NCBI RefSeq assembly: GCF_000003855.2
Contig: NW_003101656.1
Span: 430,925-494,924 of the forward strand
Direction: 5' to 3'
DNA from: Blastomyces gilchristii SLH14081
Taxonomy: Eukaryota > Ascomycota > Eurotiomycetes > Onygenales > Ajellomycetaceae
Length of the DNA: 64,000 nucleotides
Shown here: one piece after another, positions 34,872 to 47,866 of the stretch
Layout of the letters: every line of letters begins with the position of its first letter
How positions within the stretch are numbered: the first letter of the stretch is position 1
The notes under the pieces: model-generated
Seen by the model: the letters and a program-made list of their open reading frames with translations, nothing else
Databases searched by the model: none
What the model was told of the DNA's origin: nothing
Translations under genes and position numbers: made by a program

Positions 34872-36075
34872 AGTTACAGTTAATACACACTTCACATTAA
34901 TATTGATTGACAACTTCTTCAAAAGTGATCTCAGGGACTTAAAAGCCTGTCTGAACAGTGAAGATTCTTGCTTATATATAGATATTCAAGTCTACCCAAT
35001 TCATGATATCTGTATCATTGTTATTTCTCAGCACAGGTGTGTGAGTTGCTGAGATGTAACATCTTCTATCAATGTTCTGTATATTCTTGAGCTTAGTAAG
35101 ATGATCATTCATTGTCTGAAGCTGTATATAGAAGCCTTTATAAGTCTGGTCTTCATCTGCACTTATAAGAGCTTGTAAGAGTTTGAAAGTTAATGTCTTC
35201 TTAAGCATGCTAATCTTTATTTGATTCTCTCAAGATTAATCATCTACTTCTAGAATCTTGATGTTGAAGTCAGAGATAAATGTTATAAGAGGACTATTTC
35301 TCTATCAGACACTCTGTAGTCAATCTAATGCTTTCTGTTATATGGCAGTGTCTCAGAACAGAATATCAAGATATTTCATGATATTATCAGATATTCACAC
35401 CACTGATTCATATGCTTTCATTCATGAATGAAACTTCTGTTTCATGCAATCTTTCAATTATTCATTGATATATCAATCTTGATTAGTTAACAAACTGATG
35501 ACATCTTCATCTACACTCAGTTTCCCAAGCATTTTCATTCTTCATAATGAGTAGAGAGTGAGATCAGAAGTATTAAAATATACAGGAGCATCTAAGCATT
35601 CTTTCAGCACTTTTGTATTCAAGTCTGTAGATGTTGAAATCACATGAATTAGTCATTGAATCTCTTCATATTAGCATTGTTTAGTTGCATGCATATCAGC
35701 TATTTATTGTTATTATAGTTTCAACATTGCTCAGAGTCACTGTGACACTGTGTCTATACTCATGTTCAAGAGTTTCATATTATTATTAGACATGATTATA
35801 TCAATCATCAGATGTGTCATTGTATTCTCATACATCTGAGTGTCAGAACTCTCAGATCTTTCACTGACATTCTCTTATAAGATCTTATTCTCTTCATAAG
35901 ATCTTGTTACAGGGTCAGAATAACTGGTGAGCAAGCTTCTATCTGAGAACTATCTGAGAACTCAGTGTCCACTTAACTGTTTGACTGTTTCTCTATTTCT
36001 TACATATTGTTACATGTTCAGATATCTCTTGATGAATAATCATTTCTGATGAGAAGACAATGAATGTTTTTATAG

Positions 36076-36384
36076 TATAAGAGGCCTACACTGAATAGAT
36101 CAGTATCATATTGATAGGTCTTATATAACAAAGATAAAAATGTTAGAGAAGAAAGAAAAGAGAAAGTGCAAGAATCAGTGATCAAGGTGGATATTTATAC
36201 ATGTATGTGGTGGTGTACGCGGTGGAGCTTTGGGGCGGGAGAATATACGCGCGTTCATAGCAGCCGAGGATCGGTGATCAAGAATGGCTGAGAATCGGAG
36301 CGTACACGTTCGAGAATGAAGTGGTTGGAATCTGTGAAGTGTAACAGAATAGTCTATATGATTGATCGGGCGCAGCCCGCCACA
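36076..36384 (-). repeat. G1 copy b1 right LTR, 309 bp
   Basis: The most CG-rich G1 LTR in the window (gtgtacgcggtggagc, gggcgggagaatatacgcgc, gatcgggcgcagcccgcc), yet its inner start is mutated (tataagaggcctacactg). Confidence 0.93.
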
Positions 36385-36389
36385 ATTCT

Positions 36390-39300
36390 ATATAGTTATT
36401 CACAGCCTGAATAATCAGTTATATATAAATCATACATCTCTTGCATTATTCAGATGTGTTAGAGTTTGAAGTAAGAGACTCAGTGTTATTAACAGAATTG
36501 TAGAGTATTATTATCATTGATTAAATATTCAAAGATGTTGATTCTTATATGTAGTTCTGAAGAAAATCAAGATACTTCTTATTATACTGCTTCAGTGAGT
36601 GCTCAGAGAAGTTTATTGATTTGAGCTGCTGTATATTATAGCTAATCTAATATAGATTTAGAAGAAGTTAAGATATCAGTAACAGTTCTAACTGGAGAAG
36701 CATATATAGTTCTAATTAAAGAAGTATATATAGTGTCATAAGCTGTTTCATCTTGATCAACTAGTATCTTCAGGTTCAAGAGTCAGTGCTCTCAGTTCAT
36801 TTAGTGAGTATCTGTTATATTGAATAATATATCTTACTCTTGTTATAAGAGAGCATCTTTCATTGAGTTCTGACTGTCAGAACAGTAGTGTATTATAAAA
36901 TGAAAGTAGCTTAAGAACTCAGATTATTATATCTGTTGTTCAGTGAGTTTATAAATAGTTATAAAGTATTTAAAATTCTTATAATCTGTGATTATCTCAA
37001 ATTCAGAGACACTTCAGAGTTCAGAGTTTCATTCTTCTAAATAGTATACAATTGTGAGAAGTTTCTTATCATAGATCTCATAAGTGCATTCAGCAGAACT
37101 CAGTTTCTTAGATCTAAAGACATATGATCATTGAACATCTTTATCATTATATTATAATATCACTTCTTCTATCACATAGTCAGAGAAATCAGTCTTAATA
37201 ACTATCTCACAATCAGAGTTAAATATTATCAGTAGAGAGATATTAATGAATATCTTCTTTATCTGTGTAAATGCAGCTTCAGTGTTCACTGATTATTGAA
37301 AATACTGAGTCTTTCTTAGTGAGATCTATAAATGATCTCATAATATCTGAGAAGTTTTGTATAAATCACTGATAGAAGTTAGTGAATTCGATGAAGCTTT
37401 ATATATCTTTCACAGTATATGAAGCTTCTCATTCAAGAATGACAGAGATCTTCTCAGAATTTATTCAAATCTTCTTATCAGCTTCTATGATGAAACCTAA
37501 GTATTTAGTACTCTTAACTTCAAAATCACACTTATCAATATCAATTGATAGTTCTGCTTCTTATAGTCATTATAATACTCTTCACACATACTCTTGATAT
37601 TTTTTTCTGAATTTATCAATGAAGATGAGAATGTCATCTAGATAAGCAGATACAAACTTATCAAGGAAATCTCAGAGTACTCAGTTGATATACTTCTGAA
37701 ATGTACAGAGAATATTAGTCAGTTTAAAGAGTGTGACTATTTATTCAAAGAGATTATAACATGTTCAGAATACTGTAAGTCATTCATCTTCTTCAGTGAT
37801 ATGAATCTTATAAAACACAGTGATAACATCTAGCTTTATAAACTATTGAGCTCACTCAATTTATGCTAGAGTTTCATTGATAAGAGATAAGAGATATCAA
37901 TCTTTCTTTGTCAATCTGTTCAGACCTCAGTAGTTCACACAGAATCAAAGTTCTTTATCTAGCTTCTTTGCAAAGAGAATAGAAGCTGCAGTGAAAGAGT
38001 TACTAATATATATGAATTTCTTATCTAACAGATCATTGAGTGTCTTCTGAAGAAGAAGAAGTTCATCTTAAAACATATTATAAAGAGAGTCTCACAGTGA
38101 CTCAGAATTCTTATTATTCTTCTTTTCTAACTTGATACTATGATTCACTTCTGAGTCTTGTAAAGAAGATATATTTATAATATTATCTTATTGAAAGATA
38201 TCTAGATAATCATGATATTGTTGAGAAAGTTTTATACAAGAATTTATTATTATAATACAGAATAACTTTTCTAGAGTCTTCTTGAAATTAATCAGACTGA
38301 TGAAATAGATTGATACATGATTCTGCTATCAGTGATCTTGTCAGTGACTCTATCAGCAGTTTTGATAATGACTTCTTTTTCAGAGTATTTTATAAGCATT
38401 GACAGAGATCTGTGTAAGATTCATAGTCTTGTGAATATCATCTTCATGAATTCTATTATTATTAGAGAATATTAAGCTTCTATTTTAAGCATTCAATAAG
38501 ATGCCTTGTTCAGATAGTCAGATAAGTCTCAATATAAGATTATAGTTGAGATTATCAACTTTATAGGTATAGATATCTTCATATTGATGTTCTTTCATAT
38601 CTATGTTTAGTTTTATTATATAACAGATATAAACATCTTTTGAGTTATCAAATTCTGTAAGAAGTCAGGGTTTTGATAAGAGAATATACTGAAGATTATA
38701 ATATCTTATAACTGAAGATTTTATCATTGCATAGTAGCATAGACTGCTGTCTATCATAGCTTTCATATTATACATGTTATCAATCACAGTAGATATAAGA
38801 ATTACATTCATTGTTATTTTCTCTTCAAATTATTATCAGCTGATCTCTTCAAGCTTCTGTTTATGAATTTGAACAGAAGTTAATCTTTTTCCTGTTTCAT
38901 CAGAGCATTCTTATAGTTATCTTTTAATCTTTCTTCACTGCAATGTGATTGATACAGAGAGACACTGATTCATCTTTCAAACAAGAAGACACTGATCTTT
39001 CTCTTAATTAAGAAGATATATAGATTGATCAGTAGTTGAAATCAATATACTCTGATCAGTTACAGTTAATACATACTTCTTATTAATATTAATCAGCAAC
39101 TTCTTCACAAGTGATTCTAGAAACTCAGAAGCCTGTTCAGATAACAGAGACTCTTGCTTATGTATAGACATTTGAGTCTACTCAATTCATAATATCTGTA
39201 TTATTGTTATTCTTCAGTGCAGGTGTATAAGTTGCTGAGATGTAATATCTTCTATCACTGTTCTGTATACTCTTGAGCTTGATAAAACAGTCATTCAATA

Positions 39301-40372
39301 TCTGAAGCTGTGTGCAGAAGTCTTCATAAGTCTGGTCTTCATCTACACTTACAAGAGTCTGTAAGAGTTTGAAAGTTAATGTCTTCTTAAGTATACTAAT
39401 CTTCATTCAATTCTCTCAAGATTGACTACCTGCTTCTAAGATTTTAATGTTGAACTCAGGAATAAATATTATAAGAGAAGTGTTTCTCTGTTAGATATTC
39501 TGTAATCAATCTAATACTTTCTGTTGCATGACAGTGTCTCAGAACAGAACATCAAGATGTTTGATAATATTATCAGGCATTCACAACACTGATTCACATG
39601 CTTTTATTCATGAATGAAACTTCTGTTTCACATGATTCTTCAATTATTCATTGATATATTAATCTTGATTGAATAATGAACTGATGACATCTTCATCTAC
39701 ACTCAGTTTCATAAGCATTTTCATCCTCTATAATGAGTAGAGAGTGAGATCAGAAGCATTAAAATATGTGAGAGTATCTAAGCATTTCTTCAGTGCTTTT
39801 GTATTCAATTCTGTAGATGTTGAAATTGCATGAATTAATTGTTAAATCTCTTTGTATTGAAGTTGTTGAGTCACATGCATGTCTGCTATCTGTTACTATT
39901 GTAATTTCAACATTGCTCAGAGTCACTGTGATATCACCTCTATGCTCGCGCTTGAGAGTTCTTTCATATTATCATTAGACATGATTATATCATTTTGTCA
40001 GATGTATGATATCTGTGGAATCTGAAGAAGTGTAATCATATTCTCATACATCTGAGTGTCAGAACTTTCAGGTCTTTCACTGACATTCTCTTAAAAGATC
40101 TTACTCTCTTTGTAAGATCTTATTGCAGAGCCAGGGCAACTGGCGAGCAAGCTTCTATCTGAGAACTCAGTGTTCACTTAACTGTNNNNNNNNNNNNNNN
40201 NNNNNNNNNNNNNNNNNNNNNNNNNNNNNNNNNNNNNNNNNNNNNNNNNNNNNNNNNNNNNNNNNNNNNNNNNNNNNNNNNNNNNAATAACTCTCAATGA
40301 ATAATCATTTCTAATAAGAAAACAATGCATGAATAATCATTTCTAATAAGAAGATGATGAATGTTTTTCTAA
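36390..40372 (-). pseudogene. G1 copy b gag-pol relic, remaining part
   Basis: Continues copy b after copy b1. The RT catalytic box near 37640 reads VSAYLDDILI and is the only intact YLDD among the G1 copies here. The protease lies near 38780-38500 and gag near 39990-38850. The gag C-terminal stretch contains an open piece at 39406-39182. Stops in all frames. The leader is broken by the gap at 40186-40285. Confidence 0.8.
40186..40285. other. Assembly gap (100 Ns)
   Basis: N run of exactly 100, probably a scaffolding gap of unknown true size, within the leader of G1 copy b. Confidence 0.99.
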
Positions 40373-40621
40373 TGTAAGAGGCCTACACTGAATAGATCAG
40401 TATACTATATAGGTCTTATACAATAAAGAGAAAAACATTAGAGAAGGAAAGGGAAGAGAAAGTGTGAGAATCAGTGATTGAAGTGGATATTTATACGCGT
40501 ATGTAGTGGCCGAGGATCGGTGATCAAGAATGGCTGAGAATCGGAGCGTATGCGTTCGAGAATGAAGCAGTTGAAATCTGTGAAGTGTAATGGAATAGTC
40601 TATATAATTGATCGGGCGCAG
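40373..40621 (-). repeat. G1 copy b right LTR, first 249 bp
   Basis: Interrupted by G2; the last 9 bp are at 47872-47880. The total of 258 bp equals the left LTR. It shares the ~48-bp internal deletion. Confidence 0.9.
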
Positions 40622-40878
40622 TGTAAGAAATCCCGCTCCTCGCGGATCCTTTACCCCTATTCCTATCTCTTGCATAACCAATAGGGCTAGCGGCCCTTGG
40701 CTACACACAACTATATAGACTGGAGTTCGTGAATACTATTCACAACTCAGCTTGAATACTATTATACATTTGATTTCTATATTTATCTTTCTACTGTGAA
40801 CACTTCTAGTAGTTAACAGTACATATCATGCCAAGCTGCAAACACCTGAATAATTATCTGTGAGCACTTATTCTTACA
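40622..40878 (+). repeat. G2 5' LTR, 257 bp
   Basis: Outer start keeps CG and CC (aatcccgctcctcgcgg). The inner end is mutated (catgcc, cctgaataattatctgtgagc). Confidence 0.95.
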
Positions 40879-40910
40879 TTTCAAGCTCAGTCAGTCAGCA
40901 ACTGCCTGTT

Positions 40911-42000
40911 ATGACTGAAAGAACTAGAAACTCATATACTTCAATCTCTGTGAACTCTACTGCAGACACTCAGAAGCAGTCATCTGAATCATGAATAATC
41001 TCTGTGAAAGAGGTCTCAGAGAACTTATCAACTACTCATAGAACATCATTCTCTGCATCTGTGACAGAGAAACCCTCTGAACCCATGAATGAATCAATCT
41101 CAGTGAAGAACATTCTTGAGCATCTTCTGCAGAATCAAGCTATTTTTCTATAAGAAATGCTTACTGTCTGCAAACACTCTTGAACTGAGTCTCTAGACAT
41201 GATCTTCAGAGACATCTACAAACTGAAAAGAAACTTTCTCAAGTTACAATCACTTAAGACCATCTATCAAATCACAATCTATAAAAGCTTTTATAAGTTT
41301 GCATTTGAAATTGACTTACAAGCCCGGCTGTATGACATGAAAGATGAAGAAGCTGTCATCTACATGATGACAGGCCTCTATTACACTGAAGTCAAGGACT
41401 GACTGAATTATCTAGAGAATGATCATGAGAGATCTCAATAATCTGTTCTCAAGACCTATCTAGAGAATAAGTTGAGAGACTTCATGAGTCAGACAGAGAA
41501 CATCTGAGCCATGATCACTAACATTAGAAAAAGAGGTGAGAAATCTGATGAAGACTACTTACAGTACTTCATAAAATTATGATGTGAATTGAGATCTGTG
41601 AAAACAGGGCTCTGAAACAAGACCTGAATGATGATATTTATAAAGAAGCTGAATAAAGACATGCAGAACAAGCTCATTGAGTAAGACTCTAAGTTCTTGA
41701 CTCTGAAGAAACTGATGACTCTCATTCATCACTTACAGATCACTGTGAGAGTCACAGACCTGTGAAGAGTGAATCATCAACTGATTCTGTAAGAGCCAGA
41801 ACAACAGAGAATAGATTTATCAGAAAAAGATGATAAGATACAGAGAGATTTATGTCTGACTGCTGAGCAGAGAGAGAGAGCTTCACAAGCTTCTGTGAAC
41901 AGAGTGTATAACAGAGAGATTAAGAAAAAGAGACTCTGCTTTATCTGTTTTAAATCAGAACATCTTCATACAAACTGTCTGAACAAATCAAAATAGAAAT
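40911..42000 (+). pseudogene. G2 gag relic
   Basis: ATG at 40911 (MTERTRNSYTS). The same frame runs into the open piece 41199-41402 (IFRDIYKLKRNFLKLQSLKT, then YKFAFEIDLQARLYDMKDEE), and a capsid-like helical region follows. It ends with a nucleocapsid knuckle CFICFKSEHLHTNC (C-x2-C-x4-H-x4-C) near 41936-41980. Stops are TGA, TAA and TAG. The start is chosen because it is the first ATG after the LTR in the frame of the recognisable gag. Confidence 0.75.
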
Positions 42001-42099
42001 TTGAGAAGTCATGAACAGAGTCAGCAACAGCCTTCTTAAGAATCTTGAAGCTGATATCTGAATCTGTTACTCTCTTAATGAAAATGCTTGCTCACAGAG

Positions 42100-45000
42100 A
42101 GAGACTATATCACAGTACTGCTGTCTCACAAGCATGAGAAGCATTGATGAACTCAGAATCTCAGATCACTATAATGTTTCTAAAGCTCACAGAGTGAATA
42201 AGCTGAAAGATGAAGACTGAAAACCTGCTCTTGTAATTAGTAGAGTATGAGAACTCAGATCTGAGAGCTGAGAGACTCATGAGAGTCATCTTTGAATTGC
42301 AAGATCTTTCTGAAATCTGAAGAAGATTTGCAGAAACTGTGATTATCATGAACATCACAGATGACATGTATTTGAGACTTGTATGACTTCAAAGACACAA
42401 TTCACACATAGCTGTTCATAAGTCAGGTTTATACTTCTGATCAGTGTTAACAGACTCACTCACAGAGATAGAAGCAGTTGATGCTGCAGAGTTGATTAGA
42501 GGAGATAAGCTCATCTATATAATGACTTTGTAAGTGTCTGAGAACCTTGCAGTCATGAAAACTGAGCTTCAGATATCAGAGAAATACTGAGATCTTGCAG
42601 AGATGTTCAGCTCAGCTAAGGCAGCTGAGCTTTCTTCTCACTGTGAGAAGAATCTGATAATAAATTTGATAGAAGAGTAGAAACTCTTCTGAAGATCAAT
42701 CTATAAGCTCTCTCATCATGAGACAGAGATCTTGTGAATCTATGTAAAGAAGAATCTGAAGAATGACTTTATTCAATCTTCACAGACCTCTGCAGAAGTC
42801 TCTGTGATATTTATGAAGAAGAAGAATGAAGATCTCAGATTGTGTGTAGACTATCACAATCTGAACTTCAAGATAATAAAGAGTCACTACTCTCTATCTC
42901 TGATTGAGAATGTGATCAACTGTCTCACAGAAGCTGTTATATTCACACAACTGAATGTAATCAATGTATATACACAGCTGTGAATACAGTCTGAGAATGA
43001 ATAAAAGACTGTCTTTAGAATCACACTGAAACTGTTTGAATATCTAGTGATGTCTTTTAATCTGACTAATATTCTCACAGTATTCCAGTCTTTTATCAAT
43101 AAAACACTTCATACATATCTGAATATCTTCATGATAATATATCTGAATGATGTGATAGTGTACTCTGTGAAGAAGAAAGAACACACTGAGCATGTGTGAA
43201 GTGTGTTGAAGGTCTTAGATAAGACAGAACTGTATATTAAGCTCATAAAGTGCAACTTCAGTGCTCACTGAATTAATTTCCTAGAATATGTAATCACTGT
43301 GAATGATATTCAGATGAAATCTTCACAGATTGAGACTATTCTATTATAATCAGAGTTAACTAGTATTCATGAGATTCAGATCTTTCTGAGCTTTGTGAAT
43401 TTCTATAGATGATTTATCTTTGTGTTTATGAGAATCTTCTTAGCTCTTACAGACATGGTGAGGAGTTGAAAATTAGAATAAGTCATTCTACAAATAGAGG
43501 ATGAATATATTGTTAAGAAGAGAGAACTGTGAGAACTTTCTTATCTCAGAAGCTTATAAAGTCTTTGCAAGATTAAAACAGGTATTTATAAATACAGTGA
43601 TGCTGTTTCACTTTGATCTCTTACTCTTAATCAGATTAAAGACAGATGTCTTCTTCTTTGTGATTTCAGAAATAGTCTCATAACTACAGTTAAATGAGAA
43701 CTGAGTTTCAGTGATCTTTTTCTCACAGAAGATGTAACTCATGAAGATCAACTATGACATTTATAATTAGAAGCTTCTTGTGATAGTGAAATCCTTTTAT
43801 CACTGATGTTACTACTTTAAGAGCCTTGTGACAGTGATTACTGTTAGAACTGATTATAACAGCTTATAACAGTTTACTTCAATCAAGAAACTCTCACAGC
43901 AGCAGATTCACTGAGCTCAGAGACTGAGTGAGTTCTGATTCAAGATAGAACATATCAAGAGAACTAAGAACTCAGCAGATGAACTCTCTCACAGATCAGA
44001 CTATATTAAGAAGACCAGGGCAACAGACACAGAGAGACTAGAGAAGACAGAAAAGCTTTATAAGATGCTCAGACTGAGTGTTATAAAGAGATTGACTGAA
44101 GAGTCTCTCAATCTCTCATGAGAGAAGAGAGAAAAGAGAGAAAAGAAGTCTGTACAACTACTCTCTATAACACTGAGAGTCAACACTCTGAGAATCTCTA
44201 TAAGAATTCTTGAAGAGAGTATCTATAATCTGAAGAGTTTGCAGACTTTGAGAAGTGCTGTGAAAGACCTAGTGTAAGAAGAAACAGAGTATAAGTCTTT
44301 GTAAGATCTTCTATTCAGATTGTCTGAACTGTAACTAAAGAATGAATGTACTTAATATATTCAGAAACTGCTTATAACAGAAATCAATCCTACAGAAATA
44401 AAGAATTGAAGAGACTTAAATAATCTCTTATAAAGAGAGGACTGGATTTATGTGTCTGTGAATGAGTTTCTATGTATAGAACTTATTAAAAGGCATTATA
44501 ACTCTTCTCTAGTGAGTTATTTTACAGATACTAGAACTCATAAGTTGCTTATAAGAAAATACTTCTGACTGAAGATATGAGAACTTGTGAAGAAGATAGT
44601 GAATTCTTGTGCTGTTTATCAGGATTTGTAAGTAGTATAGTTCAGATTATATGAAGAACTTACTCCTCTACTCATTCTATGAGAATCTTGGAAACAGCTA
44701 GAAATGAATGCTCTTGTAAGCCTCTCTGAAAGTAAGAACATATATGATGCCTGCTTTGACAGTGTGCTGATGATAGTGAATTACTTTATCAAGATAACAC
44801 ACTTTATACTCATCTGCAAGAACTTGAAGTCAAAGAATTTAACTCATATTTTTATCTGTGATATGATTCAGTTGCATGAGTTATCTGCAAATATTGTCTC
44901 AGATAGAGAATCAATCTTTATAGAAGAGTTCTGATCTGATCTGATAACTATACTGAAGATCTTATGAGATCTAAGCATAACTTTTCATCAACAGACAGAT

Positions 45001-45720
45001 AATCAGATAGAATATCTGATAAGTATATTGAAACAGTATCTGTAGTGCTTTATTAATTATAATCAGAATGACTGAGTGTATTGATTATCACTTATAGAGT
45101 TTATATACAACAACTCAAAGCATATCAGCACAGATAAAACCCTCTTTGAGATACTCACTGAGACTCATCTGTGAATGATCTTAATGAACTCACAAGAGTA
45201 CACTATAGAGTGTGATGATACTCATGAATGAGCTGAGAGAATTCAGAAGATTCAGGAGAAAGCCTGTGAATTCTTGAGAAAGGCTCAAGAGTATCAGAAG
45301 AGATACTATGACTTCAAGTATATTACAAAGAGTTTCAAGAAAGATAATAGAGTCTGACTGAGTCTAGAAAACATCATTATATAGAGATCTAGTAAGAAGC
45401 TGAATCTCTTACAGACAGGGCCTTGTAAGATTATGAAGAAAATTAGTCTGTAGTTCTACAGATTAAAACTGTTATCTGAGTTACAGATATACAATGTTTT
45501 TTATATCTCTTTACTTCATGAATATAAGAAATTCTCAGAAGAGAACTCTATGACTCATTACTCTATTCATAAAACACTAGAGAGTGAAAGAGAATACTAG
45601 ATCAAAGAGATTATTAACTCAGAGAAGTGAGATTACAAGCTCTGATTCAAGATTCAGTGATAAGAATATTCTGATAAGATGAATAAGTTCACTTAAGAAT
45701 CATTCAGACAGATAAGATAT
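42100..45720 (+). pseudogene. G2 pol relic: RT, RNase H, integrase
   Basis: RT: VIFMKKKNEDLRLCVDYHNLN near 42805-42870, then IIKSHYSLSLIENVI. The catalytic box IIYLNDVIVYS near 43135-43165 has YLDD changed to YLND. FLSFVNFYR-FIFVF marks the RT/RNase H junction near 43380-43430. Integrase: zinc-binding remnants near 44480-44635 (HYNSSLVSYFTDTRTH, then CAVYQ). The core reads EMNALVSL (first catalytic D now N), then HELSANIVSDRESIF and FHQQTDNQIE near 44870-45020. A C-terminal YRLKLLSELQIYNVFYISLL segment lies near 45455-45515. A separate protease could not be placed with confidence between gag and RT. Confidence 0.85.
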
Positions 45721-45759
45721 CTGCAGAAGCTGAGACATGACTTTTATACTGTGAATTCT

Positions 45760-47594
45760 GATAAGTCAGAATGATGTGATCTTTGCTAAGAACCTGGTTA
45801 TGATAAAGATATTAATACTGTTATTTATGAATTCTAGTCTATAAGATAATGAGTTTCTACTGAGATGAACAGTCTGTGATGTATGTAAGAAAAGAAGAAA
45901 ACATGTTCTCATTAAAGCTAAAAAATAAGAAAACAAATAGAGCTGTGAATGCAATTTAGAGACTAATAAAGAAAAAATAAAGAAAACTCACACTCATATT
46001 ATCAACACTCATGATACTCAATTCTCTCATAATTATCAATTTCTCTCTTTAAAGAAGCAGAGAGTATCATGCCTGTGATACAGATAATTATTACATTTGA
46101 CATAAAGACTGTCAGAAATGCACAGACTTCAGAGAAGCTGAACATCAGAGCACACACAGTTGCAGCAGAGTCTTGAAGACTGGTCATCTGTGTGTGTGAT
46201 CAGATACTTCTCATGAAGCTGTGTCTGCTCTCTCAGTTATGCTGAAGTATTCAGCTCAGAAACAATGAGAATGTGAAGAGAGAGCTCATCTACTCAGGTT
46301 AACTTCTGTCATGAATTCATGACATTTGCATTGCCTTGATTACCCAGATTTTGCAGGTACTCAGAGACTCATCTCTCATTGATAATAAGATTGCAGAAAT
46401 GCGCTGCAGTGTGAGAACTATTAATAGAAAACCTAGGCATATTCACATATGTCTGGTCAGAGATTGTGTGAACAGAGAGGAGGTGATTGTAGGTCTGTGA
46501 AGCTGTAGAAGACACTGACAACACTGAGAGCTTTGCAAGAACTGTCAGCTAGAGTCTGTAAGAAATTACTTATGAGAAGACTTATAGCAAAGAAAGGGAC
46601 TGCACTGCTTGAAGTCAGAGACTGGCCTGAGAGAGACAGAGGGTTGGCTGCTGGCCTGAAGATTGAGTGCAGTGATGAGGCTGAGAGAGATGAAGATGTG
46701 ATTATGAGTAGCAGTGTCTCTGCTTCACCAGCTGATAAAAAGTGATCAGAGAAGTCATGAAGATGCTCATGAGAAGCTCAGTGATGATCAGACATTGTTT
46801 GTGAAGAGATTGAAATTGAAAAATTTTTATTCTTGAGAAGTTCTTGAATCAATATACAGACACTGTCAGGAACACTCTCTCTCTGTCATCTGAGTGAAAA
46901 TACTTTGTGAATGAATGAGAATACTCATAGTTTATGAGAATGAGAGCTGTTACAGAAAAAGGGAAAAGAAGATAAGATTTCACAGACAGATCTGAGATAT
47001 TTATACTACTCTAGAGAGATTTGCTTACACTGTGAGTAATTTCATGAAACAGTCAGATCACTCTAGTAAATAAGAGTGATTGTGAATTATAAATCTGAAT
47101 CTTTCTATATAACTATAAAGAGTGATTGCAGACTGTGAACATCTTGATTCTACAATTCTACAGAGTTGATGAAAGAATGAAAAATTCCTCACAATTCTAC
47201 AGTGTCAAAGAGCAATGATTTGTGAGAATGAATGAAAGATCAACTCATAAATGTTTCTCTTTAATAAGAGTGATCTCACAGAGAGTGATTCACCTGTGAG
47301 ATGAATCTGTGTGATGATTATATAAGAATCTTATGAAAATGATTGAGAGTCAACTGAAACTCTTCTGTATGAAAGGTGTGAGATGAATCTGTGTGATAGT
47401 CAGAGAAGGATCTGTAGATTACAAAGAATCTTATGAAATAAGAAACTGAGTGACAGACTCTTTTCTCTTTATAATAACAAGGGATTTTTCCTCACTGAGG
47501 TTTTTTATAGATGTGAAGAGTTTTTAGTGAGTATCACTGCAGTGCTGAGCTGACTATGAAGTCACTCAGTGAAAGACTTCACAGACAAAGTCTT
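45760..47594 (+). other. G2 extra 3' region, possible third gene, unknown
   Basis: About 1.6-1.8 kb lie between the integrase end and the polypurine tract, more than a simple Ty3 element needs. The best open piece is 46533-46745 on plus (LMRRLIAKKGTALLEVRDWP, then ERDRGLAAG and an acidic ECSDEAERDEDV stretch). A related frame can be followed weakly to about 47050 (KRLKLKNF, then TDTVRNTLSLSS). This middle part has a lower stop density and keeps more GG than its surroundings. A minus-strand piece at 46187-46002 with a hydrophobic core might be an antisense frame. No family recognised. Confidence 0.4.
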
Positions 47595-47609
47595 AGAGAG
47601 GGGAGAATA
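47595..47609 (+). promoter_or_regulatory. G2 polypurine tract
   Basis: AGAGAGGGGAGAATA abuts the 3' LTR, the primer site for plus-strand synthesis. Confidence 0.85.
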
Positions 47610-47866
47610 TGTAAGAAATCCTGCTTCTTGTGAATTCTTTATCCCTATTTCTATCTCTTGTATAATCAATAGAGCTAGCGGCCCTTGACTATATATAACT
47701 ATATAGACTGAAGTTTGTGAATACTATTCATAACTCAGCTTGAATGCTATTATACATTTGATCTCTACATTTATCTTTCTACTGTGAACACTTCTAGTAG
47801 TTAACAGTACATATCACGCCAAGCTGCAAACACCCGAATAATCGCCTGCGAGCACTTATTCTTACA
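47610..47866 (+). repeat. G2 3' LTR, 257 bp
   Basis: Inner start is mutated (aatcctgcttcttgtgaa). The outer end keeps CG (cacgcc, cccgaataatcgcctgcgagc). Exactly complementary in pattern to the 5' LTR. Confidence 0.95.

Larger units (their letters stand above)
30216..36384 (-). mobile_element. G1 copy b1, nested in copy b, inactive
   Basis: Minus-strand element with 309-bp LTRs (30216-30524, 36076-36384) and a perfect ATTCT duplication (30211-30215, 36385-36389). It carries a 504-bp MITE at 34368-34871. Without the MITE and its duplication it is 5655 bp. The pol relic runs from about 34120 to 30740, with an RT box YLDN near 32950. Gag lies near 35800-34200. Confidence 0.92.
40622..47866 (+). 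mobile_element. Ty3/gypsy retrotransposon G2, 7245 bp, inactive
   Basis: Plus-strand element with two 257-bp LTRs (40622-40878, 47610-47866) whose ends form a perfect 8-bp inverted repeat TGTAAGAA/TTCTTACA. The target duplication is CGCAG on the left (40617-40621) and TGCAG on the right (47867-47871), a single CpG-to-TpG change. Gag, RT, RNase H and integrase relics are in Ty3 order, followed by an unusual extra ~1.6 kb before the 3' LTR. A polypurine tract AGAGAGGGGAGAATA precedes that LTR. Confidence 0.93.

Noticed and set aside
34777..35052. 91-codon plus ORF starting in the MITE
   Set aside because: It crosses the MITE boundary into the antisense of the G1 gag; no coding evidence.
40397..40708. 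103-codon minus ORF
   Set aside because: It runs across the junction of the G1 LTR and the G2 LTR; an artefact of adjacent non-coding repeats.
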